Below are positions 15,973-25,660 of a stretch of DNA of 64,000 bases, one piece after another. The DNA is taken from positions 434,001 to 498,000 of the forward strand of contig NZ_WHLY01000002.1 of the NCBI RefSeq assembly GCF_009296315.1. The letters are read 5' to 3'. Position 1 is the stretch's first letter; each line of letters begins with the position of its first letter. This stretch comes from Salmonirosea aquatica. GTDB taxonomy: Bacteria; Bacteroidota; Bacteroidia; Cytophagales; Spirosomataceae. The notes under the pieces are model-generated. The model was not told where the DNA came from, did no database searches, and saw nothing but the letters and a program-made list of their open reading frames with translations. A program made the translations under genes and the position numbers.

Positions 15973-17903
15973 CGTCTTGTGCGTTTACGAGGGGCTGGTT
16001 TAGGTTTGGGTTCTTCGATTTCGACCTGCAAGATAGTACTATTTCCGGCCCGATCCGTTACTTCCAGGCTCAATTCGCCCGCAAATTCCTGTCCTTCATC
16101 CAGTTTTTCCGACCACAAATAGCTGCTTTTGTACTCATAATTCAGCAAAACCCACTTTCCCCCTACCAGGGCCCGAAAAGTACTGATACCCGACCGATCG
16201 TCATGAATATAGGCCCGTATGTTGCCTTTACTGTGTTCCACCAGATTGATCCGAGGCGGAATCGTATCGTGCATAACCACGAAGGTACCTAGTTCGCGGG
16301 TACGGAACGCGATGACATCGCCGAGCCAGTTGCCCCCCAGGTAGCTGTATCCCCCGCCGTTGACACGGTACACGCCTGCCCGCTCGCGCCGCGTAATCGG
16401 CCCTTCGGAACGGTAGCGCACGTCCATATAGTGGCGGAGCGGAATTTCGGGTTCGTTGATTGTGAGTGCGTTGTAGCGCTGTCGTACCGTTAAGTGGAGC
16501 GTATCGAACAGAGTTGTGGAGTCGAAGCGGATCACTACGCCATCCAGGGCGTACTCGGTAATTCGACCGGGCGCAATGCTTTTTTTGTAATCCAGGGCCA
16601 GCACCTTACTACCTACCTGCGCCGAGTCGGGCATAAACTCACGCAGATCGGTCAGAAATACAGCATTATTATTAACATAGTAAGCCGGATCTTTCTGGAT
16701 GCGCAGGCGGTTCGAGAAAAATGTCACAAAGGGTGTGCTGCTTTTGTAATTCGGAGCGGTTACTTTCAGTACATTATCCTGCATCTCGGCGCTGAGGGTA
16801 CCAGTAAAGGGTACCTCTTCGGTCGGTGGGATCGCTGGCGCATTGACTTCGCCCTGTACGGTAAATTTGAGCAGCGCCGAATTTTCGTACGAATCAAAAA
16901 TCTTGATGGTGATTTCGTGTTCGAGGGTATCTTTAATAAAAAGCCGCCCCTGGTACGCCCCCGTTTTGTACAGATCGAACACATTGCCGTCGGGATTGTA
17001 GCAACGGTAAAACCTGGCGCCAGTTTGCTGTTCGGTGCGGTAATCGATCAGATTGTTGTAGTCACGGAATACGTCACTTGGGAATTTTTCCATGTTGTAG
17101 GTAAAAATCTCCTTGCCGTCCATCGAGATTTCGATGCAGTGCAACCCGTACCGAAATCCCGTACCCGTCATGTAGTCGTAAGCCTGCAATTCGATACCTA
17201 CCTGTCCGGTAGCCCGAATGGGTTGGCTGATGCGGTAAATTCCGTCTTTTTGTTTGACCGGTTTGAAAACTTGCCGCTCAAATTGCGCATTGACACGCGA
17301 ATCAATCGTAGCAGGGCGAAGCGCTACGGCCATGAAAGCCGGAGAGGTATTATCCTTCAATTCCCGAAACTCAAATTCAAGCGGATTGAGGTGATTGTCG
17401 CGCGAATCCCGAATTTCAAAGTGCAGGTGCGGCCCCCCCGAGCCGCCCGTGTTGCCCGACAAAGCCATGATTTGTCCCCGTTTCATTGGAAATTGATTCG
17501 GTTGCGGATACAGGTCTACATAAAAATCCTCTTTGGCGTATTGTTCGCGGCGCACATAAGCGGCCAGCGAATCCGAGAATTTCTGCAAATGCCCATAAAC
17601 CGTAGTCAGACCGTTGGGATGGCGCAGGTAGATGACGTTCCCATAACCTGTACCCTGTACGGCTACGCGGTATACATAGCCATCGGCCGCAGCGTGTACG
17701 GCCAATCCTTCGCGCTGCTGGGTACGGATATCCAGCCCGCCATGAAAATGGTTGGTACGCAGGTCGCCCAGTACCCCAGCCAGGGTGTTGGGCTGTCCCG
17801 GAGTGATGGGAAACACAAAATAGTTTTTGGGATAGGACTCTTTCTGAGCCTGTGAAGTCAATGCAATCAGTACAAAAACTACTGTCGAAACGATTCTATT
17901 CAA
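15969..17903 (-). CDS. Exported M23-family peptidase with long C-terminal extension
   Basis: This 644-residue protein has a signal peptide (MNRIVSTVVFVLIALTSQAQ). The LytM/M23 zinc peptidase domain covers ~50-175, with ligands in HFHGGLDI (His54, Asp58) and PHLHFE (His159, His161). A ~460-residue beta-rich extension (~180-640) ends in a very basic tail. M23 enzymes cut peptidoglycan cross-links, and the extension may bind wall or partner proteins. A run of seven G bases encodes part of SGGPHLHFE with the frame intact. The gene is translationally coupled to bcp and lies downstream of the FAH-family gene. Confidence 0.9.
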   Translation of the reverse strand: MNRIVSTVVFVLIALTSQAQKESYPKNYFVFPITPGQPNTLAGVLGDLRTNHFHGGLDIRTQQREGLAVHAAADGYVYRVAVQGTGYGNVIYLRHPNGLTTVYGHLQKFSDSLAAYVRREQYAKEDFYVDLYPQPNQFPMKRGQIMALSGNTGGSGGPHLHFEIRDSRDNHLNPLEFEFRELKDNTSPAFMAVALRPATIDSRVNAQFERQVFKPVKQKDGIYRISQPIRATGQVGIELQAYDYMTGTGFRYGLHCIEISMDGKEIFTYNMEKFPSDVFRDYNNLIDYRTEQQTGARFYRCYNPDGNVFDLYKTGAYQGRLFIKDTLEHEITIKIFDSYENSALLKFTVQGEVNAPAIPPTEEVPFTGTLSAEMQDNVLKVTAPNYKSSTPFVTFFSNRLRIQKDPAYYVNNNAVFLTDLREFMPDSAQVGSKVLALDYKKSIAPGRITEYALDGVVIRFDSTTLFDTLHLTVRQRYNALTINEPEIPLRHYMDVRYRSEGPITRRERAGVYRVNGGGYSYLGGNWLGDVIAFRTRELGTFVVMHDTIPPRINLVEHSKGNIRAYIHDDRSGISTFRALVGGKWVLLNYEYKSSYLWSEKLDEGQEFAGELSLEVTDRAGNSTILQVEIEEPKPKPAPRKRTRR

Positions 17904-17996
17904 TACGAACTATTTTTGAAGAATGGACAAAGGTGCCCGCACATCGAGATACTTGTTGATTATTTTCTAAACTTCTTCCGGTTCCTCAAGGTACCC

Positions 17997-18608
17997 CTAC
18001 TTAACGTTCACGACCAGCATCTCCTTGCCTTCGATGGATAACTTCAGCGTGTCGCCTATTTTCACAGCCGCCACCCCTTTGGGGGTACCTGTAAAGAGCA
18101 GATCGCCTTTTTTGAGCAAAAAATACTGGGAGACAAACGAGATAAGGTAGTCTATCTTGTAAAGCATCATATTCGTGTTGCCTTCCTGACGGGTTTCGCC
18201 GTTCACGTCGAGTTTGAAGGCAATATTCTGCACATCGGCAAACTGATCTTTGGGTACAAACTCTGATACAGGCGCTGAGCCGTTGAAGGCTTTGGCCAAT
18301 TCCCAGGGCAAGCCTTTGGCTTTGAGCTTGGATTGTAAGTCGCGGGCAGTGAAATCGATGCCGATGCCGATTTCGTCGTAATACTTATGGGCAAACTTTT
18401 CCTCAATATTCTTTCCCACTTTATTAATCTTCACGACAATCTCCACTTCGTGGTGAATGTCCTCCGAGAAGTCAGGATGGTAGAAATCCTCGACGGGCCG
18501 CGGCACGGCCGTTTCGGGTTTCATAAAAATGACGGGCGCCTCGGGACGCTCATTGTTAAGTTCTTCGATATGATCCGCATAATTCCGGCCTACGCAAATA
18601 ATCTTCAT
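17997..18608 (-). CDS. Fumarylacetoacetate hydrolase-family protein
   Basis: This 203-residue, single-domain FAH-fold enzyme starts MKIICVGRNYADHIEELNNE. The metal-binding acidic residues are in DIHHEVEIVVKI and GIGIDFTARDLQ, and LLFTGTPKGVAAVKIGD closes the site. Family members hydrolyse or decarboxylate beta-diketo acids (fumarylpyruvate hydrolase, oxaloacetate decarboxylase and similar). The exact substrate cannot be told from sequence. It is the first gene of a minus-strand stretch that continues into the M23 peptidase (93-bp gap). Confidence 0.88.
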   Translation of the reverse strand: MKIICVGRNYADHIEELNNERPEAPVIFMKPETAVPRPVEDFYHPDFSEDIHHEVEIVVKINKVGKNIEEKFAHKYYDEIGIGIDFTARDLQSKLKAKGLPWELAKAFNGSAPVSEFVPKDQFADVQNIAFKLDVNGETRQEGNTNMMLYKIDYLISFVSQYFLLKKGDLLFTGTPKGVAAVKIGDTLKLSIEGKEMLVVNVK

Positions 18609-18772
18609 GGGGAAAGAAGTTAAAATGTTTTCGGATAAAATTCCCTACCTGCATTCGCATTTGGGCAAAACTACTGACATTCCGTTGGGTGGCATAATCT
18701 TTTTTCGACGAATTCAGAAAATTGGACCTGAGGCATCTGCGGTCCATACAAAACATTTAATATTTCCGAAAA

Positions 18773-19600
18773 ATGAAAAGATTCAGCGTGGCCCTCATTG
18801 CGGCCTTTCTATTTACAATAGCCTGCCAGAGGGTACCCCTTTCGGGCAGAAATCAACTGATGCTGGTCAACAGCAAGGATTTGCTACCCATGAGCTTCAA
18901 AAGCTACCGCGAGTTTTTGGACACCAATAAAGTGGACCGTTCGGGGGCCGAGGTGACGATGGTAAAACGTGTGGGGGTACGGATTCAGAAGGCCGTAGAA
19001 GACTATCTCCGCGAAAATAACAAAAGTGAAATTCTGAACGGCTTCCAGTGGGAATTCAACGTAGTGGAAAGCAAGGAAGTCAATGCTTTTTGTATGCCGG
19101 GCGGCAAGGTGGTCTTCTATACCGGAATTCTGCCCATCTGCAAGGACGAAGCAGGGGTAGCGGTGGTCATGGGCCACGAGGTAGCGCACGCCATCGCCAG
19201 CCACGGCGCCGAACGCATGAGCCAGGGTCTGCTCTCGCAAGGTATCCTGACCGCCGGGCAGGTAGGGCTGGGCGTAGCGATGTCCAACAAACCACAGCAA
19301 ACCCAGCAATTATATAACAGCATTTACGGAGTAGTGGCCCCTGCTGCCACGCAGGTAGGGTATCTGCTGCCCAACAGCCGCCTGCAGGAATCAGAGGCGG
19401 ACCAACTGGGGCTTATTTTCATGGCCAAAGCGGGCTACGATCCGCAGAACGCCGTAGAATTCTGGACTCGGATGGCGGCGCAATCAGGAGGTTCCAAACC
19501 ACCCCAATTCCTATCTACCCACCCTGCGGACGCTACCCGAATCCGGGATTTGAAATCGCAAATGGCCAAAGCCGAAAAGGTATATAAACAATCCATGTAG
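18773..19600 (+). CDS. M48-family metallopeptidase lipoprotein
   Basis: This 275-residue envelope protease has a lipobox (FLFTIAC, Cys18) followed by SGRNQLMLV, seen in the LoiP/BepA-like branch. The zinc site is HEVAH at 135-139 with the third ligand in ESEADQLG (~206-210). FLSTHPAD near the end is also characteristic. It would act at the inner face of the outer membrane in quality control of envelope proteins (family knowledge). It is transcribed divergently from the FAH gene and ends at a strong terminator. Confidence 0.92.
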   Translation: MKRFSVALIAAFLFTIACQRVPLSGRNQLMLVNSKDLLPMSFKSYREFLDTNKVDRSGAEVTMVKRVGVRIQKAVEDYLRENNKSEILNGFQWEFNVVESKEVNAFCMPGGKVVFYTGILPICKDEAGVAVVMGHEVAHAIASHGAERMSQGLLSQGILTAGQVGLGVAMSNKPQQTQQLYNSIYGVVAPAATQVGYLLPNSRLQESEADQLGLIFMAKAGYDPQNAVEFWTRMAAQSGGSKPPQFLSTHPADATRIRDLKSQMAKAEKVYKQSM

Positions 19601-19635
19601 TGGTGCCATTTCACACATTCAGCATAACCACATTG

Positions 19636-19682
19636 ATGCTAAAAAAAGGCCAATCCAGAACGGGTTGGCCTTTTTTTAGCAT
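19636..19682. terminator. Rho-independent terminator
   Basis: An 18-bp perfect stem (ATGCTAAAAAAAGGCCAA / TTGGCCTTTTTTTAGCAT) with an 11-nt loop carries a T-run on both strands. It ends the M48 gene. Confidence 0.9.
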
Positions 19683-19713
19683 TTAAAAAGACCATTTTCC
19701 AGCTTGGATTCGT

Positions 19714-19721
19714 TATTTTTG
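19714..19721 (+). promoter_or_regulatory. Bacteroidota -7 promoter element (TATTTTTG)
   Basis: This is a perfect TAnnTTTG match 25 bp before the start of the NlpC/P60 gene and just after a terminator. There is no clear TTTG at -33. Confidence 0.45.
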
Positions 19722-19746
19722 GAAATAAAACCAAACCATTAACCGC

Positions 19747-20358
19747 ATGAAGAGATCCATCTCCACTCCCATTCCGTTTTTCTCTCTCCTGCTTTTCAGT
19801 CTTTTATTACAGTCCTGTGCGGTTTTCAAAAGTTCACCTTATGTACCCCCCAATCAAAGAGCTTCCGCGAAACGTCCGACTTCGCATCGGGGTCCAGCCA
19901 ATCGTGGCCCAGCCAAAAATACGGTAACCGCCCGGCCCGTCAGCCGCCCCACCGGCCCTTACGCTCAGCACGTGCGGGAGGTGATCAAAGGAGCTCGCAA
20001 CTATACCGGAACACCTTACCTGCTGGGTGGTAACGACAACCTAGGCATCGATTGCTCGGGGCTCATCTGTACGGTCTATAATAATCTGGGCTATAAGGTA
20101 CCCCGCATTTCATGGCAACAAGCGGAGTTCGGACGCGATATTCCCCGCGTCGAGGATATTCAGCCGGGCGACTGGATTTTCTTCGTGCCCGAATCCGGCC
20201 AGGAAGGCTATGTGTCACACGCAGGCATTGTGACCGAAGTGCGCGGCAAGAACGACATTCAGTTTATCCATGCATCATCTTCCCGCGGGGTACGGGAAGA
20301 CAATCTTTTTTCCAACTATTTCAAAAATCGATTTGTTAAAGCGCTGCGGCCTTTTTAG
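19747..20358 (+). CDS. NlpC/P60-family cell-wall peptidase lipoprotein
   Basis: This 203-residue protein has a lipobox LLLQSC (Cys24), a basic Pro/Arg-rich linker (~35-70) and an NlpC/P60 domain. The catalytic Cys103 is in GIDCSGLICTVY, His158 in YVSHAGIVTEV and His175 in FIHASSSRGV. Such enzymes cleave peptide cross-links or stem peptides of peptidoglycan from the outer membrane. It is a single gene with its own promoter-like element. Confidence 0.93.
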   Translation: MKRSISTPIPFFSLLLFSLLLQSCAVFKSSPYVPPNQRASAKRPTSHRGPANRGPAKNTVTARPVSRPTGPYAQHVREVIKGARNYTGTPYLLGGNDNLGIDCSGLICTVYNNLGYKVPRISWQQAEFGRDIPRVEDIQPGDWIFFVPESGQEGYVSHAGIVTEVRGKNDIQFIHASSSRGVREDNLFSNYFKNRFVKALRPF

Positions 20359-20540
20359 TACACAGCTCAAATCCTGCACTTGACATACAATTATTGTGGC
20401 TTCGCTCTGATTTCTGCATCTCCGCGTTTTGGCACTATGAATAGGGATCATTAGATTGTAAATTGTCCCTGCTTTTCTAAGGCAATCAACCCTTTGCCCT
20501 CTATATTGTTAGTTATGAACCATTTATCCTGTCCTTCCAT

Positions 20541-21722
20541 ATGATGCAGACGCGGACTGCCTCGCTGGGAATACCTACCTACGTATATGCCGTTGTCTTT
20601 TCCTCGCTCTGTGTCATTACGGGGCTGATCTGGGACATTTGCTGGCACCTCAGCATTGGTCGCGACGGGCTTTTCTCCCCGCCCCATCTGGTTATCTATC
20701 TGGGTGCCGTGGTGTCGGGTATTTTCTCGGGCTATGAGGTACTGCGTAACACCTTTGCGGGAAGTTCGGCTGAAAAAAGTCGGCGGGTCAAAATCTGGGG
20801 GTACTTTTATAGTTCGCTGGGTGCGCTGTTTTGTATCTGGGGCGCTCTGGCTATGCTGACTTCGGCGCCCTTCGACGACTGGTGGCATAACACCTACGGA
20901 CTGGATGTTACTATTCTTTCTCCGCCCCATACCGTACTGGCACTGGGAATCATCGGGGTTCAGTTCGGAGCTATCGTGAGTGTGCTGGCGATCAAAAACC
21001 AAACCGATTACTTATTCACAGGTACCCTCGAAACAAAAAAATCAAGACAATGGGTTTTATTCGGGCTTTTCGTGCTGTCGGCGGGCTTTCTGCTTACGAT
21101 GTGGTTTACCCTGCTTTCCGAAGAAATTGACCGGATGGCATCGCATACCGCCTCCTATTACCAAATCTCGGCGGTAGCATTTCCATTTCTTCTCCTTGCC
21201 TTCGGGCGGGCATTTCCGGGGCGCTGGACCATCACCTGGGTCACGGCAGTTTATTCGCTGATCCTACTGCTTACACTTTGGATCATCCCGCTTTTTCCCG
21301 CCGAACCTAAGCTGGGACCCATCCTGCACCATATCGATCACTATAATGGTTTTGAGTTTCCGTTATTGCTGATTATCCCCGCTCTGGCGCTGGACTACAT
21401 CCGTAACCGCTTCGCCCACTGGAATGACTGGAAGCTCGCGGTAATACTGGGTTTCGTATTTCTACTGGTATTTTTTGTCGTGCAATGGTTTTTCGGAGCT
21501 TTCTTATTGGAATCACCCCATGCCCGCAACTGGTTCTTTGGCAGCCACTACTGGTATTTTGGCAGTAGCCCTGACTGGGAGTATCGTTATAAGTTTGCCC
21601 CCTGGGGTACCCAAACCACCGCCCAACTGGCGCATGGCCTGTCCATTGCCCTACTGCTAAGTATTATCTCTACCCGTATCGGGCTGGCCTGGGGCCGCTG
21701 GATGCAAAAAATTCAACGATGA
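20541..21722 (+). CDS. Polytopic membrane protein of unknown function in a metal-handling cluster
   Basis: This 393-residue protein has about ten hydrophobic helices. Conserved-looking loops carry paired polar motifs: ICWHLSIGRDGLFSPPHL, WWHNTYGLDVTILSPPHT and HHIDHYNGFEFPL. The repeated (D/I)xxxSPPH motif with nearby His, Trp and Asp could bind a metal or cofactor at the membrane surface (inference). I do not recognise a named family. The stop codon overlaps the start of the following YtkA-like gene (ATGA), so the two are surely co-translated, and a heavy-metal ATPase follows. Confidence 0.7.
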   Translation: MMQTRTASLGIPTYVYAVVFSSLCVITGLIWDICWHLSIGRDGLFSPPHLVIYLGAVVSGIFSGYEVLRNTFAGSSAEKSRRVKIWGYFYSSLGALFCIWGALAMLTSAPFDDWWHNTYGLDVTILSPPHTVLALGIIGVQFGAIVSVLAIKNQTDYLFTGTLETKKSRQWVLFGLFVLSAGFLLTMWFTLLSEEIDRMASHTASYYQISAVAFPFLLLAFGRAFPGRWTITWVTAVYSLILLLTLWIIPLFPAEPKLGPILHHIDHYNGFEFPLLLIIPALALDYIRNRFAHWNDWKLAVILGFVFLLVFFVVQWFFGAFLLESPHARNWFFGSHYWYFGSSPDWEYRYKFAPWGTQTTAQLAHGLSIALLLSIISTRIGLAWGRWMQKIQR

Positions 21723-23374
21723 AAAAAGTACTTTTACTTTGGGGACTCGTGCTTTTCGCGTGGTCTGTGCAGGCCCATGTAGGTAGTTCGGGTGTGGTAT
21801 TACAGGGAAAAGCAGGCGAATATCGCATCCTGGTCAATATTCAGCCCCCCGATGTTATTCCGGGGACGGCCAATGTGACGGTTTATGTAGAGAATGGAGG
21901 CGCTACCCGCGTCCAGGCGCGGCCTATTTATTTCCGTTCGGGTGATGAAGGCGCACCTACCTACGATATGCTGGAGGCTGTACCCGGACAGCTGGGGCAA
22001 TTCCAGGGAATAGTCTGGTTGATGGAGGGAGGCTCGTCCAGTGTTCAGCTTGTACTTGAAGGAGCCAAAGGCAAGGGAGAATTTGTCGTGCCCGTCGTGG
22101 CCGTCTCTACCGCTGAGCGCGATATGCCCGCCGGACTAGGCTGGATGCTTACCGCCCTGGGCCTGTTGTTACTGGTTTTACTCGTAACCGTCATCGGGGC
22201 CAGCGTCAGTGATGGCGTATTACGGGCCGGGCAATCTCTGACCACTCCCCAAAAGAGAAAAAGGTACCGTAATATGGGTATTGCCCTGGTGGCTTGCCTG
22301 CTGATTCTGTACGGGGGTGGCAGTTGGTGGGATAGTTGGGCCGCCACTTATAAGCGGTATTTATACAAATCCCTTGATGCCCATGGATCGGTTGTCGATC
22401 GGGACGGGCAACGGCTCTTTCAATTCAAGATCGACACGACCGATTTCAATTCCAAGCGTGGATCGGGCTACCTCAGCTATCTGGTGCCTGACCACGGCAA
22501 ACTCATGCACCTCTTTCTGGTGCGCACCCCGGGTCTGGATGCCTTCGCCCACCTGCATCCTGAACGCACCGATTCCACGACCTACCAGTCCTACCTACCT
22601 AACCTACCCCCCGGGAAGTACCTGGTATATGGGGACATATTTTCTTATTCCGGTTTTACCGAAACTCTCACCGACACGATAGATATCCCCGAATTGGCGT
22701 CAAACCATACAGAAATTAAAAAAACAGATCCGGAAGATACGTACGTGGTGACAGATCCGCTGAACAAACCCAAGCAGGTACCTCTGGACGAGAACGTGGT
22801 GGTTTGTGGCCAGCCGGGTACCCGCACCACTCTACAGGATGATTCCTACGTAGTATGGGAGGGAAAAGCCAATCAGGTTTTTGAGGCCGGAAAGCCTCTT
22901 TCGTTAAATTTTGCCGTTTTCACACCCGAGAGCAAGCCGGCTATCTTGCAACCCTACCTGGGCATGGCAGGTCACGCGGCCGTGGTGCGATCGGATGGTT
23001 CGGTTTACGTACACCTCCATCCCATAGGTACCGTACCCATGGCCGCCGAACTATCGCTAAAAAACCGCATTGCTGATACGGCCAGGGTATTCAAACGGGC
23101 CGATTCGAAAATTTTTCGCGACAGCATCGATCGCCATGTAGCCATGCTCAAACAAATGCCCGAAGCCGAGCGGGAATCCTATTTGATGCAGGAAATGGGT
23201 ATGGATTTAGGTGCTGATTCTACGGCCCATGCGGGGATGGAGCACGGGAGTGTGGTTTCGTTTCCTTACGCCTTTCCCAAAGCAGGTCAGTACCGTATCT
23301 TCTTGCAAATCAAACGTAATGGCAGAGTCCTGACAGGCGTTTTCGACGCCCGGGTTACTGATCCTGTTTTATAA
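21719..23374 (+). CDS. Periplasmic/membrane protein with YtkA-like metal-binding-type domains
   Basis: This 551-residue protein has a signal peptide (VLFAWSVQAHVG). Residues ~20-135 form a beta-sandwich domain, followed by two transmembrane helices (~143-165 and ~187-205). A large C-terminal part holds two copies of a His-rich module, MHLFLVRTPGLDAFAHLHPE and YLGMAGHAAVVRSDGSVYVH plus LHPIG. That HxxP pattern is characteristic of YtkA/FixH-like proteins tied to copper or other metal handling. A final His/Met-rich segment (HAGMEHG) supports metal contact. It overlaps the upstream gene by four bases and precedes a Zn/Cd-type P-ATPase, so an envelope metal-homeostasis role is likely. Confidence 0.72.
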   Translation: MKKVLLLWGLVLFAWSVQAHVGSSGVVLQGKAGEYRILVNIQPPDVIPGTANVTVYVENGGATRVQARPIYFRSGDEGAPTYDMLEAVPGQLGQFQGIVWLMEGGSSSVQLVLEGAKGKGEFVVPVVAVSTAERDMPAGLGWMLTALGLLLLVLLVTVIGASVSDGVLRAGQSLTTPQKRKRYRNMGIALVACLLILYGGGSWWDSWAATYKRYLYKSLDAHGSVVDRDGQRLFQFKIDTTDFNSKRGSGYLSYLVPDHGKLMHLFLVRTPGLDAFAHLHPERTDSTTYQSYLPNLPPGKYLVYGDIFSYSGFTETLTDTIDIPELASNHTEIKKTDPEDTYVVTDPLNKPKQVPLDENVVVCGQPGTRTTLQDDSYVVWEGKANQVFEAGKPLSLNFAVFTPESKPAILQPYLGMAGHAAVVRSDGSVYVHLHPIGTVPMAAELSLKNRIADTARVFKRADSKIFRDSIDRHVAMLKQMPEAERESYLMQEMGMDLGADSTAHAGMEHGSVVSFPYAFPKAGQYRIFLQIKRNGRVLTGVFDARVTDPVL

Positions 23375-23567
23375 AGTCCCAGGCTAATTTTTTATCAGAA
23401 TAAGCTTAGGAGAATACCGGAGTGATCGTAATCCAATACTCCTGTAGGTACCTTTTGCTGCTTCAGTAAGACTGAGTATTACCTCGATTCCTGGTTTAGA
23501 AGCTGAATTTTAGCTACTTTCCTGTTTCTTGCGCTACTTTGCGTTTCTACTGCACTCAGAAAATCCA

Positions 23568-25595
23568 ATGGCACACGATCATACCCACGACCACGATCAT
23601 ACAGATACCGATGTAGAGCTGCTAGAAGAAGGTACAACGCCGGTGGCGCAGGCCTTTCTGGAGAAGAAAATTTTCGGACAACCCTGGCGGGAGTACCTCC
23701 CCGTCTTAAGTAGCCTGGCTGTATTGCTCTCCGGCCTCGCCCTGGACCATTTTACAACCGTATGGTTTCAAGATCCGTGGCGACTGATCTGGTACGTAGC
23801 AGCTTATCTGCCTGTCGGCTGGCCCGTGCTCAAGCGGGCATGGAGTCGGATTTTGCACCGCGATGTATTCACTGAGTTTTTTCTGATGGGCGTGGCTACC
23901 CTCGGTGCCTTTGCCATTGGCGAGTACCCCGAAGGCGTGGCGGTAATGCTGTTTTACACCATCGGCGAGCTTTTTCAGGACGCAGCCGTGCTTCGGGCAC
24001 GACGATCCATCAAAGCCCTGCTCGACGTACGCCCCGACGAAGTGACCGTCGTGCGCGAGGGAAAGTATCAGGTAGTAAAAGCCCATACGGTCAAGGTAGG
24101 AGAAACCATTCAGCTCAAGCCGGGTGAAAAAGTAGGTCTTGATGGGACTATGCGCTACGACAGCGGATCGTTTGATACCGCTGCCCTCACGGGCGAAAGT
24201 GTGCCGCGTACCATTCGTCGGGGTGAGCCCGTTCTGGCCGGTATGATCAACCGGCAGTCGCTGGTGGAGATGGAAGTAACCACGCCTTTTCAGGACTCCA
24301 AGCTTTCACGCATTCTCAAACTGGTTCAGGAAGCCACGGGACGTAAGGCCCAGACGCAGGAGTTCATTGCCCGTTTTGCCAAAATCTATACGCCCATTAT
24401 TTGCGGGCTGGCGCTCGCCATTACGCTGCTCCCCTCTTTTTTTGTGGACAAATACATATTTCACGACTGGCTTTACCGGGGGCTGGTATTTCTGGTGATC
24501 GGTTGTCCATGTGCCCTGGTCATCTCGATTCCGCTGGGGTACTTCGGGGGTATCGGGGCCGCATCCCGACACGGAATACTGTTCAAAGGTTCTGTCTTTC
24601 TCGACCTGGTGACCCAGCTCAAAACCGTTGTAATGGACAAAACGGGTACCCTGACCAAGGGTACCTTTATGGTTCAGGAGGTTAAACCAGTGGGTATAGA
24701 GCGCCACGAACTGGCTCAATTGACTGCGGCGCTCGAAAGCAAATCGACCCACCCGATTGCCACGGCTATTCTCGAGTACGCCGAGCGCGGAGATGCTCAA
24801 AGTGGTTTCGTACCCATTACGGATCAGGCCCATCCCTACGAATCCTATTCGATCCATGACGTGGAGGAGATTCCCGGCCACGGACTTAAAGGTACGGTAG
24901 AAGGAAAAACCATGCTGGCCGGAAATGCCAAACTGCTGCGCCGATTCCAGATTTCGTTCGATGAAGCGTTGACCAAGATTCCCTATACCATTGTCATGAC
25001 GGCCCTGGACGGGAAGTTCGCAGGCTACTTTACCATTGCCGATGAGATAAAGTTCGACGCCGCGGGGGTAATCACTAGACTGAAAAATGAAGGCATCCGC
25101 ACCGTCATGCTTTCGGGCGATAAATCAGCCGTGGTGGAAGAAGTGGCGCGGCAGGTTGGGGTGGACGAATGGCATGGCGACCTATTACCCGAAGATAAAG
25201 TAGCCCAGGTCGAACGGCTAATGAAAACCTTGAAATCGGACCCCAAAGCCAAGCTGGCCTTCGTGGGCGATGGCGTGAACGATGCTCCGGTGGTAGCTTT
25301 GGCCGATGTAGGAATAGCCATGGGAGGACTGGGATCCGACGCCACGGTAGAAACGGCCGACGTGGTGATCCAAAACGATGAACCCGCCAAAATCGCCCTA
25401 GCCATTGCCATTGGCCGCGCTACACGCCGGATTGTCTGGCAAAATATAACCCTGGCACTGGTCGTAAAAGGCATTGTACTTATTCTGGGTGCAGGTGGGG
25501 TGGCTACCATGTGGGAGGCCGTCTTTGCCGACGTGGGCGTAGCACTGCTGGCCATCCTGAATGCGGTGCGGGTACAGAATTTGAGGTTTGATTAA
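23568..25595 (+). CDS. P1B-type heavy-metal-exporting ATPase (Zn/Cd/Pb type)
   Basis: From ATG 23568 the protein is 675 residues. It starts with a His/Asp-rich tail (MAHDHTHDHDHTD) instead of a GMTCxxC domain, then has the P1B core: GCPCALVIS in the sixth helix, DKTGTLT phosphorylation site, TGES, SKSTHPIA (SEHP-type loop) and GDGVNDAP. The last helices contain VVKGIVLI and ADVG, the Lys and Asp that mark the ZntA-type (Zn, Cd, Pb) subgroup. It would export the metal from the cytoplasm using ATP. The longer in-frame start at 23529 would only add residues of poor quality. About 190 bp of non-coding DNA precedes it. Confidence 0.93.
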   Translation: MAHDHTHDHDHTDTDVELLEEGTTPVAQAFLEKKIFGQPWREYLPVLSSLAVLLSGLALDHFTTVWFQDPWRLIWYVAAYLPVGWPVLKRAWSRILHRDVFTEFFLMGVATLGAFAIGEYPEGVAVMLFYTIGELFQDAAVLRARRSIKALLDVRPDEVTVVREGKYQVVKAHTVKVGETIQLKPGEKVGLDGTMRYDSGSFDTAALTGESVPRTIRRGEPVLAGMINRQSLVEMEVTTPFQDSKLSRILKLVQEATGRKAQTQEFIARFAKIYTPIICGLALAITLLPSFFVDKYIFHDWLYRGLVFLVIGCPCALVISIPLGYFGGIGAASRHGILFKGSVFLDLVTQLKTVVMDKTGTLTKGTFMVQEVKPVGIERHELAQLTAALESKSTHPIATAILEYAERGDAQSGFVPITDQAHPYESYSIHDVEEIPGHGLKGTVEGKTMLAGNAKLLRRFQISFDEALTKIPYTIVMTALDGKFAGYFTIADEIKFDAAGVITRLKNEGIRTVMLSGDKSAVVEEVARQVGVDEWHGDLLPEDKVAQVERLMKTLKSDPKAKLAFVGDGVNDAPVVALADVGIAMGGLGSDATVETADVVIQNDEPAKIALAIAIGRATRRIVWQNITLALVVKGIVLILGAGGVATMWEAVFADVGVALLAILNAVRVQNLRFD

Positions 25596-25660
25596 GAAAC
25601 ATCATGCAGACAAGCCTTTTTGAAGGTTATCTGCGTTGGACAAATTAACCTCACTAAACT

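Noticed and set aside
16494-17855. 453-codon open frame on the plus strand opposite the M23 peptidase gene
   Set aside because: The minus-strand gene has a signal peptide and intact zinc motifs. The plus frame has no recognisable domain and arises from codon bias.
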